From the NCBI GenBank assembly GCA_026874595.1, contig CM049322.1:30319340-30383339 (forward strand): a stretch of DNA of 64,000 nucleotides. Direction: 5' to 3'. Made by a program: the position numbers and the translations under genes. The DNA comes from Sipunculus nudus. Lineage: Eukaryota > Annelida > Sipuncula > Golfingiida > Sipunculidae. Each line of letters opens with the position of its first letter. Within the stretch, counting starts at the first letter, position 1. The notes under the pieces were generated by a model, which saw nothing but the letters and a program-made list of their open reading frames with translations, was not told where the DNA came from and did no database searches. Positions 10,896-21,519 of this stretch are shown here, one piece after another.

Positions 10896-12325
10896 TTAAG
10901 CTGGATTTACACTATAGATCACGATAACCACGATTTGGTCATTTTTTAAAGTAACACGAAAAATTGCTTCATTCCCTTAGAATAAATCTGTACCTGTCAA
11001 AATATTGCCTTGAAAGTGTTTGCTTACTCCTGTAAACGAGTGTAAAAAATAGTTGCCTGGTCGCGAACACAGGTGTCAACATAAACATAGCGCATCACAA
11101 CACGTGTCAATCAGGAGATGCCCTGAACAACTTGGCCCAAAAAAATGAAATAGAATGTCTAGCTGGCTGAAACACCGCGTGTTGCGGATCAAAATCGGAC
11201 CTCCGGTCACGCGGCCTTGTCATGGTAAACATACACGGGTGGGCTGTGTTGCCCAACACACAGAGCCATAACAAGGTGTTAAACAGCCGTAGCGAGGTAC
11301 TGTGACTGTGTGCTGGGATGCTTTTGCTGGAAAACTTGTGTAGAAAGCAAAACTGAACTGATAGTGTGAAAGAATAAGCATAATATTGCTCCTGATTATG
11401 TCCCTTTAAGCTATCTGGTTTGTCGTGTTATCTGCTCAGCAAACTTACTGATCATGTTATCTTGTTGGTCGTTACAGGTGGCCCAGCTATCTGGCTGTTC
11501 ATGTTATCTGGTTTATCGTGTTACCAGGTCGGTCATGATTTCTGGTTGGCCGTGTTATTTCGTAGGATGTTATCGGGGTGGCCTAGGTATCTGGCTGTTC
11601 GTGTTATCTGATTTGGTCCTGTTATCTGGTTGGCCGTGTTATTTGGGAAATCGTCCTTTCTGTCTATAAAATCGTATGTTCTCGCTTGATGTGTAACTAA
11701 TATCGAGGAGGGGCTGTCGGCCTTCTGGCCGGTGGTTTGACCCAAGACATATATGCGGATAATAGTTAAAAAGGGTGCTTGTGTTATAGATTGTGGGATA
11801 GATTTTTACTTTGTTCTATTAACAGTTATAAAATCCATAATATTCGATATGGAAGATATGGGGTATTTCAAGGGACGACTGACCCCCAACGAAAATAGTT
11901 ATATTAGAGTGAATGTAAGTAATTTAATTCATTTTATGTAACACCCCCCTGGGCCATTTGAGAAGTAACTGACTTTCAGTCAATTGAAGCACGGCTGATG
12001 CAGGTTTAATACCAACTTTGAGAAAAGGATTGCAGTACATAAGCTTCTTTATCACGCCACACACCCACTGCCGGATAAAGGCTGAACACAAGGACAGGCT
12101 ATTAACCAGGCACCTCGGCTCTGCAGACAGTCGGAGAAACGTTAACCTTCCCCCGGCGCAGCAGAGCACATGTCCTCTGTCTGTTCTTTTAAGATGGAGA
12201 GCCAAAACTCCGGCTGAGAGCCTCGTCAACTCCGGGCCCCAGGCGTCAGGAGACAAACCGGTCACGCCACCGCGTGAAGCACTGCCTCCGTCTAGTCTAG
12301 GCTAGATCTAGTATTTTAAGTCACT
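10896..12325. other. Degenerate minisatellite remnant and unassigned DNA
   Basis: 11408-11650 holds strongly diverged units of the same minisatellite (TGTTATCTGGTTGGCCGTG-like). From about 12010 to 12300 the DNA is GC- and CpG-richer, with overlapping open frames on both strands that I do not recognise. The proximity of the hairpin at 12326 suggests LINE-derived 5' sequence, but I see no gag start comparable to the one at 22790. Confidence 0.5.
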
Positions 12326-12372
12326 AGACAGACACGGTTGAGGTGGTCTGGGACCACCGCCCCGGCCTGTCT
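12326..12372 (-). other. Structured hairpin, copy A of a LINE-associated motif
   Basis: Outer arms AGACAG and CTGTCT enclose an inner GGTGGTC/GACCACC stem and a CCGG-rich bulge. The same motif with different but still complementary outer arms (AAGCTGC/GCAGCTT) occurs at 25764-25808 and 34694-34738. Similarity extends into the flanks (CTAGATCT on one side, TTTAGACTA..ATTTT on the other). In the other copies it lies about 125 nt upstream of a gag start on the minus strand once the inserted LINE is removed, so a 5'-UTR role is an inference. Confidence 0.65.
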
Positions 12373-13349
12373 CTTTAGACTATAATTTTGATGCTGATAG
12401 ATGCCACACAAGCCAAGCCAAGGAGCCGCGAAGAGCCACCTCCGTATACCCGCACCGGTGACCGAGAACGCTACATCATCCACATCCACAAAGCCCCGAG
12501 CGGGCCACTCACCGCACGGATACCAGCAGCAAAGCCGCTGCCCCAAAGAACCCGGTCACTAGCGTCATCCCCAAGGGACATAGCCGAGCAGAATGCGCAC
12601 CACAACAGAGAGGCCCCAACACAAGCAGAGAAACCCAGGTCGCCAACAGAACAACTCCCACCGCGAAGAGCCGGACTTCCTGTGACTTGGATCGGGCAGT
12701 GTTTTATATTGGCTTAAAGGAGTTATATATAAGTAGAAGGTTTATAAGTAGAAATCTTGCTGGCCAGTGGGGGCTCTCAGTTTGTACTTTTATATTAAGT
12801 ATCACATAAATATTTTTAGGAAAATTTATGATCATTTACTTTTATATGAAATACTTATAAGAAGTATTTTTATATAAGTGCAGACTGAGAGAGGCGGGCG
12901 GGGAAAGTTGAGGCTAGTAGGGGAATCAATTTCCATCCACTTGCTAGTGGCCGGCTTCAGTTTCCATGCCACTGGTCTGCCGGAGAAGCTGTATTTACTA
13001 ATAAAATCTATAATTATATCTTATATATGAGCGTCGGATAACCAGATATTGCGTCGATATTGTGAAAAATACAAAAACAAAAGGGTGAAAAACCGGCAAA
13101 ATTTGTATAAAAACTTGGGTTAGTGTGCTTGAAAAAAGAGGAGTGAAATAGTGTATTTACACGGGTTGTGCGTGTGTTAGAGTGAAAATTCCTTTTTTTT
13201 TGTATAAAACAGTATGGTGCGGTCTTTATACATGGGTTGAGAGTGATTCTATAATCTAGTTGTGGATGTGTTAGTTTGGGTAAGTGGTGGTGTCACGTCA
13301 GGCGGTGACGTATTTTTTAGAGTTTGTATGTTTGTCTTGTATGGTTAGA
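12373..13349. other. CpG-rich patch, then AT-rich unassigned DNA
   Basis: 12388-12717 is open on the plus strand (109 codons, Arg/Pro-rich) and partly on the minus. I find no domain and treat it as composition-driven. The remainder to 13349 has no gene I can support. Confidence 0.45.
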
Positions 13350-14380
13350 TTCTTGTGGGAAGGTAACTCGCGACCCGACCGAGCCTGCAAGTTACTCATC
13401 CCGTATCTAGTTGTGTTTTGTATGTGTTTTAATTAGAGATGTTTAAGTATCGGTGTTTTGAATAAATCTTAGACAATAATAGTGTCCAGGTCTGGGCACT
13501 TTGTCTTTGATTTATGTTGTTGTGGATTTTACTAAACTATTGTGTATGTTTTGAGTGTTGTTGTTTTAATTTCCATGTGGTTCTCTGTTTTTATTTTATT
13601 TATTAGATATTTGTGGGAAGTTAACTCGCGACCGACAGAGCCTGCGAGTTACTCATCTCATATCTAGTTGTGTTAGGTAAGTGTTTTATTAAAGGTGTTT
13701 GTGTGCAGGTGTTTTAAATAAATCTTAGACAATAATAGTGTCCAGGTCTGGACACTTTGTCTTTGATTTATGTTAATTGGTTTTAAATAAAATATTGTAT
13801 GTGTTTTGAATGTTGTTGTTTTACTTTCCTTGTGGTTCTCTGTTTTTATTTTATTTATTAGATACTTGTGGGAAAGGTAACTCGCGACCCGACCGAGCCT
13901 GCGAGTTACTCATCCCGTATCTGGTGTGTTTGGTGTGTGTTTTATTAAAGATGTTTTATGTGCGGGTGTGTTTCAATAATTTTTTTTACAATAGTAGTGT
14001 CCAGGTCTGGGCACTTTGTCTTTGGTTTTAGTTGATTGGATTTTAAATAAACTTTTGTATGTGTGTTTGAATATTGTTGTTTTATTCTTCTTTTGTGTTT
14101 TATTTTTATTTTAGTTATTAGATATTTGTAGGAAGGTATCTCGCGACCTGACCGAGCCTGCAAGTTTCTCATCCCGTGTTTGATTATGTTTGGTCCGTGT
14201 TTAATTAAGGTTGTTTATATACGCGTGATTTTAAATAAATCTTAGACAATAATATTGTCTTCGATTTGTGTTGTTTTATTTTTATTAAAGTGTTGTTTAG
14301 TATTGAATGTTGTTGTTTTGTAGTCTTTATATTGCTTGGTATTTATTAAGTTTTATTTTAGTGTTGTTATAAGTAGGGGG
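13350..14380. repeat. ~257-bp tandem repeat, about four units
   Basis: The block CTCGCGACCCGACCGAGCC recurs at about 13369, 13627, 13883 and 14142 (spacings 258, 256 and 259). A second landmark in the first three units is GTGTCCAGGTCTGGGCACTT. Unit 4 is more diverged and lacks that landmark. The array lies just 3' of the antisense gag end at 14859, so it may be the 3' region of that element or independent DNA. Confidence 0.9.
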
Positions 14381-14858
14381 TTTTAGACGGAAGCGATTTG
14401 CGCTCTTTAATTTGACCTCTAATTTTTTATTTCGATTTTGGGGGGGGGGGGGGGGTGGAGTTAGATTTGATTTGTGAGTAGTCTGTTCTGTATATTACAT
14501 TATTTGTTCGAACATAATTTTGGGCCGATGTCATGCCGGGGCGTGTGCTTTATTTAATATTTTTGGGTGGATTTATTCGCTTTATTTGGGAGAGGGTGCT
14601 GTTTGCGGTTTGTTTTTATTGTTTGATTGTTTGGGGGTCTTTTGGTTTGCTTGCTTTATGTGTATATCCTCCTCAGGCATGAACAGATGGTTGAATCAAG
14701 ATTAATTCCCTGCCAGCCTCTTAAGGTAGATGATGATGGTGATGAAATGATTGATGATGTCCCTCTGTCCGCAAGAGCCGATATGTCGTGTAGCCATACA
14801 CTTTATTGTTTTTCAATCTTCCTCAGAGAATTTCTGTGGTTTACATTATGGAGTTGTG
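14381..14858. other. Spacer between the 257-bp array and the gag stop
   Basis: Contains a homopolymer G run at about 14442-14456. On the minus strand directly after the gag frame an ATG opens only a ~21-codon frame. I see no endonuclease or RT sequence where an ORF2 would be expected. Confidence 0.5.
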
Positions 14859-15715
14859 TTATTTCCATCTGGGCTGCTTTTTCTTCTTCTTGATTACTTT
14901 CGGGGTTGACTTTGTTCTGGAGGGTTTTTGGGGTGCTGGTTCTTGATGTATAGGTAGAAATCCCAATCCTCTAGCTTCATCTGGGGTGAGTTGAAACTCG
15001 AGTGTTGGTGATGATCCTGCTGCTATTAACTTATCTGTTGCCGGTGAGGTAGGAGAAAGGCCTTTTGCTATTCTTAATTGGATTTCGCTCTGCCAGGCTT
15101 CTTCAAGTTGTCTCATAATTTCGCTTGAAATTACAGTGGTCTCGCTTTCTTCATCGTCACAATCTTGAAATTCGTCATCATCTGAAGATTCAGTTTCCAT
15201 GGCTTGAGTTTGGTCGTATCTGGGGTAGTGTCGACATCTAGCGGCATTGTCGTAGTCCTCTGGTTCAGTCTGAGTTGATATGGTAACCATGACTGGGCTT
15301 GTTTGCGTTTCTTGGTGTTGTAACTTTGGCGGTTTCGTAGTTTGACATAACTTGGACTTCGTTCTGGAAGTAGCCTGGGTCTCAACAGATCTAGTTGATT
15401 TGCGTGATTTCGCTGATGGGGTGTCGGGTGTTGATATTTCAACGTCCGTCTGGCGAAACTGGGTTAAATGTGCGTGTAGTAGCTTGTATCTCTGCTGTTT
15501 TTATTCTTGGTGGTGTCCTTGTATGGGTGGTGGTCTGAACTGGGGGTTCTACTTCCATCTGGGTAGTGGTAGGTTTACTCTGCTGTGTCAATGTTTTCTC
15601 TGGTCTTGTAATTTAAGTGGCTCTCTTCTTGAAGTTTCTATAGAATGGACACCCGCGGTAAGCGGATATATGCTGGCCTGTAGTGCAGGTCGATATGTAC
15701 AAAAACAGTGTCCCA
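14859..15715 (-). pseudogene. Jockey-type LINE ORF1 (gag), C-terminal half
   Basis: Read from 15715 down. A third zinc-knuckle remnant (CTTGQHISAYRGCPFYRN) is typical of the last CCHC of Jockey-group gag. A Thr/Gln/Pro-rich region follows (PPVQTTTHTRT, then STQTEPEDYD), then an acidic block (ESSDDDEFQDCDDEESE), then LEFQLTPDEARGLGFLP, ending in a basic tail (KVIKKKKKQPRWK) and stop at 14859. The last 143 codons are open (15290-14859); upstream needs at least one frame change. The N-terminal half lies at 21520-22790, beyond the inserted 5.8-kb element. Strand, order and protein joints agree, so I read this as one gag copy. Confidence 0.8.
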
Positions 15716-15717
15716 TA

Positions 15718-15940
15718 GGATTTTTCTGCCGAAATTGATTTTTTTGCAGATTTGAAACCATTAGGGGTTATAAAAACATAAAATGTTAGGGTTCAATTTT
15801 TTTTCGGGCAATTTCCAAGATGGCGGCCAACGAACCTATTCAGGGTCATATCTCAGGAAGGAATTTGCTGATAATGATAATACTAGTATATATAGATATG
15901 GGTTTCTAAGGACGCTGAGTCTTGTTTTGATGGTACTGCA
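15718..15940 (+). repeat. Left terminal inverted repeat of the 5.8-kb element
   Basis: Pairs with the reverse complement of 21295-21517. It contains AAGATGGCGGCC at about 15817, which matches the YY1 core (AAGATGGCGGC). The right TIR has only a partial match there (ATAATGGCCGCC). Confidence 0.75.
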
Positions 15941-16943
15941 TCGATTAGAGGCTAGGGTGAAGGTATATGTATAGGAGGGTGGGGCATAACCATCTGGCTT
16001 ATGTAAAAAAGTGCCAATGTTAAATGTAATAAACGGATGTATATATTTTGTATGCTAATATTAAGTGTCGATTATGCAGTCTTACATCCACATTTTTTTA
16101 ACATAATACCGCGATTTAATACGGATTTTGTTACAATCGTATTGCCAGCAAGATATTACAAAACCATGGTACAAATGATCCGCGTGGTGTAAACGTTCAA
16201 AGTAAACGTTTAAAAATTGAATAAAGAACTTGAAATAAGACTTTTGACTTATTTATTCACTTCCCTCCTCTATTGTGCACTCCCCTCACAAGACAAACAT
16301 AAACAATAAAATCATAGGATGCAAATTTGTGCTTGAACCGGTTATTTTCTTCAGTTTGTTCCCAAACCAACATGTGACAGGTATAGCAGTCAAAGTTCGA
16401 GGATACAAAAATTGGACTGGCGAGTATTTTGAAAGGAAAGCATTGACAAATAAGTGGACTAGTTTTCCTCCAGTAAGGTTTTGCAAACCACATATGCAAT
16501 TTTATTTTTATGTTATTGTCAATTTGCAGGATGAACATTCGAGTCTGAAAGAGGTATAACCCTGTTCATTGTTATGTTTGAGTGTTCGCTTTATTGTTAT
16601 AACAACTTGCATGTTCATTGCATGTTCAGTCTGATACATAACCTTCAAAATTTGATTAATGCCAAACATTCAAAGTTAATCTATTTTACAAATATTTCTT
16701 TATATGAACGTTTACAACTAGTTTTGATGAGCCTAGTTATATCTGAAGCTTTGTTCAATATTATCAGTTAATACTTATGACGTGTTGACCCTGGAATAAT
16801 TTTTTTATTGTTTTCCATTTATATCTAAACGAAGAATGGGTTTTAATAGTTCATTTCATGAAACATTGAGATCAGAAAGTATTTTTTCAGGTCTTTGAAC
16901 AGCTTCCTAACACAAACTGACTCGGTAAGAGTGCAGCATAACG

Positions 16944-19900
16944 ATGTCTGAGGACCTCTTGAATAGCTGTATTGTCTGCCTGACAGGCGAATCTTTGCAG
17001 AAGAAACTGGTTAAGAAACCTGGTGTCGACAAAATTACCGATTTGTTAGACTGTTGTAGAGAGCGTATATCTTTGGGCGAGAATAATTTTAAACCACTGG
17101 CAGATCGTCTATCCAGTCTAGATGAATCTCAGCTGGAGAATGTACGGTATCATAGCGAGTGCCGCAAGCCAATTGTGAACAAAGACCATTTAGAAAGAGT
17201 GAGAAAGAGGAAACGGGATAATCCAGAATCGTTTTCCCTGCCTACACTCTTAACAAAGAGAGGAGTCGGTCGTCCTGGAAAATTTGCAGAGGGGACCCGC
17301 CCAAAGAGATTTCAAACTGTTCCGAAAGAGAAGAAATGTATATTTTCTCCCTGCAAGTTTTGTGTAACATCTGACACTACCCCTCCTCATCGTATTTTGA
17401 GTGATTCTATGGGCAAAACTCTGCTTGATATCAAGGGCAAAACAAAGGATGACATTATTAGAGTATGTTTTTCTGGTTTGAAACAGGCAGGCGATGCTGC
17501 TGCTCAAGAAAAGTATTATCACAAAAATTGCTTACGGTATGCTCAACGGACACTTGCGGACATTGTTGACAAGGATAAGATTACGAAGGAAATTTGTGAT
17601 GAGTTTTTGCTCCTATCTGTCAAAACCTCACTCTCCGTTAGTGGAGCTGTATTGAGTTTGAATGAAATAAATGATGAGTACATATCCATTCTGGAGGAGT
17701 ACCACATAAAAGAGCATTATTCTGGTCACCATAAAAAGCATCTGAAACAGTTAATTTAAGATAATTTTCCAAATGCTGTGTTTGTAAAGTCAGTTCGTAA
17801 AAACGAAAGTGACAAAGTGATTTTATCAAAATCTGTTAGTCATGCAGTAGACTTTGCTACATCACAGAGTACTTCAGTTGATGCCTTGGTTTGCTTGGCT
17901 TATTCACTCAGGGAAGAAATTATGAATCATCGACAATGGAAATACAGCGGTGATTTGAACAATTTCCAAAACCCTCCAATGTTGCAATCCTTTCTGAACC
18001 AACACTTGTTTGGACCTCACGTGAGACGAGTCACCGGTAGACGTGATGCTGAAGTACAAAAAACGGTTGATGTTGCATGCCAATTCCTAATGCAAAATAC
18101 ACGAAGTGACAGACAAGTCAAGCATATACCTAAAAATGTTGGAGGTTTAAGGAGTGACGGAATCGAAACACCACTATCAATCGGGCTGCCCCTCTCGATT
18201 CTTTCCCGGTTGCGGGCCAAAGCCTCCTGACCAATCTCACTACTGTGTATGTTGGCAGGGATTACCGTCACATACTCAACGTCGAAAAACGTATAGAACA
18301 CGCTGTACTACTGAGGATGCAGGAAACAGGAGGTTTCTGTCTCCCTTACTTTGTGAAGAAGGGTGTTAACGTCTGGTTTGCTCTCGACAACATCGATCTC
18401 CTTGAAGATACTCCCTATGGACAGAATACATTCCATGGTACACTGATTGTCCTTAATCAAAGGGAAGATAAGAACGCAGAACCATTTAATACTCCTCTTG
18501 TCATCCGAGACAAGCTTCCATCCGATTCTCTTAAAGTTGAGATCAACAATCTTGAAGAACCAGTTATACAGCTTTAACCAATCCATTTTGAGGAGTACAA
18601 GTTTGGACAACGAGACCATCTGCTGCTCAAGCAGAAGTACTATACCCACACCTGGGTGATCGCAAACCTCTTTGCTAATGAAAACCTTCAACCTCACAGT
18701 GCTGTTATATCTGATACAACTGGGGAATCATCATAATTTGGGGAATTGTTATTCTCCTTTCCTGAAGATCCCATTGAGGACCAAGGGCAAAGTGAAGGAC
18801 TCTCTCAACCTCCTTTATCAGATTCTACCTCAATGGAAGAGTCAAGCCTTGATGGTAATAATGCATTTGGTCGAATCCTTCAAGTGACGTGTGGAACTGG
18901 TAGAAAGGAAAAGCTAGCAAAACATGATGTTATGCCGACGTGGGCGGCAACAAAGTCTCTCTCGTTATCCCAGCAAGGAAACGTTGAGGTCAAACGGAAA
19001 AAACTGCGAAGTTATCGCACCCCTGATCAAGACCTCTCCCACTGATTACGCCACACTATACACCGTTTTGAGCCTCACACAAAACATATCAGCCAGCATC
19101 GTCGGTCCGAGAGACGCACACTAATCACGCTTGATCTAGATCTGTATAATCGTGCAGTCCAGATTCAGGAGTCTGTTTGCAACCGGAACTGGGTCTTGAG
19201 AGCCGATGTCTTGCATATTGTATTCGCCTCACTACATGCCTTAGGAAAAACTGTGAAGGTAGCGGAGTTGACACTGGTGCCATTGAGAGTAGCATCTACT
19301 CTTCTGCAGCGCTCCCAGGAATTTATGGTGGCAAAGCCTTCAATAGGGGCGTGGAGTAACATATCATTAATGCCTTGGCTGTCTCGATGATGAAGTTTGA
19401 CGCAATATTTGCTGAACCTCAGTCTGGACTTCTTCGCTTACAATGTGTCGAGTTGAAACAGGCCCTTCACGAACGAGATCCTAAAATGGTTGGGATATTC
19501 GAGGATATTCAGTCGTATTATACAGTCCAAATGCAACAGAAAGAGAAGCAGCACGAACCTAGGGATCTGGCGCTGTTTCTTGATCAATACCTGGAGCAAA
19601 TCGATAGCTTGTTACAACTGATCAGTGCATGCAGACAAGGAGATTGGGAGGGTTATCTCGATGCTTTAGATAATCAAATTAAGTACTTCTTCGCACATGA
19701 CCTCCTGAATTTTGTAAGGTTGATGCCACTCCATGTCGCCCAAATGAAAACACTAGAAAAAAATGATCCAGTCACGTGGGAAGCTTTAAAGTCTGAAGAT
19801 TTCGTCGTGAACAAATCTGAAATTCCTTTCACAATCTTGTTTACTGACCAGGCATTAGAGCAAGAGATCAAGGGTTTGAAAAAACTCGGAGGTATTGTTG

Positions 19901-21007
19901 GACTCACCCAGGATGCAGATGCTCTGGACAGGTTTATTCACACCACACCTCACCTGGCTCGAATCGTTAGTCAGTTCTTGCTCGGCTTTCCTCATCCCTC
20001 TCAGAGCTCCAAAAAATCACAGGAGCATTATCAACTTTGTGGCAATATCTCCCTGCGTTCTACCAAGAATGATCTTAAACTTAGAAACTCCTTTGAACGC
20101 TGCTGTGAGGGGAATCCCTACGTGACCAGAACACCTCTGAAGAACATTGTTTCCTCTGCACTAATTCCCCAGAAAGCAAAGCAGGACATTCAGAATTATG
20201 CCAACTTGGGTCAAAGCAATACATGGATTTTGTTGAAGATCGTCTTCTCAAAACGGTCACCTTGGCCCTCTCACTCGGCTGAAGTTTTGCACTGACTCTG
20301 GTACAAAATACAGAGAAAAAGATGTACGCTCATGTGTGCAGGTTATTGGTCGGCGCAAGGCCCAGGGGCTTATAGGCCTACATAACTTCTCCGGGGCTGA
20401 TTGGGGTGGGAAGTTTGTTGGAATTTCGAAGAAAAGCTGGGCGAACGCCTATCTCTCCCTTGATGGGGACGATCCCATAATCGATTGTTTCCGAAACCTT
20501 GGCAAAGGCGCTCTGTCATCTTCACAGCTGGTGAATGGAGAACTCCTACAAGAAATTAAAGCACTGGAAACATTTGTCTGCAAAGCGTTTTCACCCAAAG
20601 GTCCAACAACATTGCCTGCTCTCTGATGGGACCTCTTTCGATCAAAAAGCCTTAAGGCTGAGATGCTCCCTCCGACTCGCACAACTCTGTTGCCCCATGT
20701 TCTTCGTACTAACTTTATATGTATGTGGGACAAATCCTACGTTTCTCCAAATCCATGTCTTCCTCCTTTGGAGGAGCACGGATGGTTGCTTCACGAGGGA
20801 GTTTAAATGCCATTGAAATGTCTAACCCCTGCTCCTCGCGCAGTTCTTGAGCTCGTAAAATGTGGATGCCGAACAGTATGCAAAGGAAATTGCTCCTGCA
20901 CCAAGAACAAATTGCCCTGCACTCCTCTTTGCAAATGTTTCACCTCTGACTGTAACAACTTTTCTGATCGACAAGACAATGAGGACGAGGATGACACAGA
21001 GCTTTAA
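16944..21007 (+). pseudogene. Decayed ~1,350-codon intronless gene, unclassified Cys-rich family (CXC-like C-terminus)
   Basis: Order of parts: N-terminal cysteine motifs (CIVC..YHSEC, then CIFSPCKFC..YHKNC; residues 1-271); a core with FALDNIDLLEDTPYGQ and FHGTLIVLNQ (18245-18577); LRADVLHIVFASLHALGK (~19200); EGSGVDTGAIESSIY; a long frame 19375-20295 with NFVRLMPLHVAQM, FVVNKSEIPF and GGIVGLTQ; IGLHNFSGADWGGKF and ALETFVCKAF (20336-20626); and a CXC-like tail (CGCRTVCKGNCSCTKN..CTPLCKC) ending in TAA at 21005. From memory, this order matches large uncharacterised multicopy proteins of cnidarians, molluscs and fishes. Breaks: in-frame stops at 17757, 18575, 18734, 19043, 19357, 20624 and 20804; frame changes near 18220, 19240, 20215 and 20277. 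Start chosen at the ATG giving MSEDLLNSCIVC. The flanking TIRs suggest a transposon gene. Biochemical function unknown. Confidence 0.8.
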
Positions 21008-21294
21008 GCCTATCCGTATAGCCATGCGAAAATCAAACGTGCGAAGTTTAAACAAGCTTAATATAAAGTGATCTTCCCTATCTTAATTCATGTATATTGT
21101 TTTCACATCATAGAACTTGCTTGTATTACATCTAGTATTCATTATTTGGTACATGTTTGGTATTCAAGCGTTTGTACAGTCCAGTTGCCTTGAAAAAGGT
21201 CTAAAACGTAGTTTGTGTTGAGTTTGGATTTTAGTTATGACCTTGACCTTACGACCAATTTCTTTGCCCCCAGTCTGTGTGAAACCCGTATTTT

Positions 21295-21517
21295 CGTATT
21301 CAGTACCATCGAAAACCTACGGATAAATACAAAAATCATTAAAATCCGACAACTGGTTCCAGAGATATGACCCTGAGCCAGTTAGGTGGCGGCCATTATG
21401 AAAAGACCCGGATAAAGGGGTCCTATGGCCCTTAAAAACGTGGACCATAAAATTTTCTCTTACTTTAATCTCTAATGATGTCAAATCTGCAAAAAAATAA
21501 TTTCGGCACAAAAATCC
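21295..21517 (-). repeat. Right terminal inverted repeat of the 5.8-kb element
   Basis: Reverse complement matches 15718-15940, strongest in the outer 40 bp. The left edge of the 8.93-kb duplication (21427) lies inside it, so only the outer ~91 bp recur at 30357-30447. Confidence 0.75.
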
Positions 21518-21519
21518 TA

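Larger units (their letters stand above)
15718..21517 (+). mobile_element. 5.8-kb TIR element carrying a decayed large unclassified gene
   Basis: The ends are inverted repeats. The first ~40 bp (starting GGATTTTTSTGCCGAAATT) match at about 95%, and weaker matches continue to ~220 bp inside, including GGGTCATATCTC and GATGGTACTG. The dinucleotide TA lies outside both ends (15716-15717 and 21518-21519), consistent with a TA target duplication. Length is 5,800 bp. It interrupts an antisense LINE gag between its second and third zinc knuckles. Its one large gene is the pseudogene at 16944-21007. No canonical DDE transposase is recognisable inside. The superfamily is unassigned. Confidence 0.75.

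Noticed and set aside
12388-12717. Arg/Pro-rich 109-codon ORF
   Set aside because: No domain, both strands open, CpG-rich composition; not enough to call a gene.
18154-18369. Additional frame with Cys residues inside the 5.8-kb element gene
   Set aside because: Shadow of the true frame at 18245-18577, which carries the conserved core motifs.
15818-21380. Matching GGCGGCC patches as CpG-island host promoters
   Set aside because: They are symmetric parts of the inverted ends of one element.
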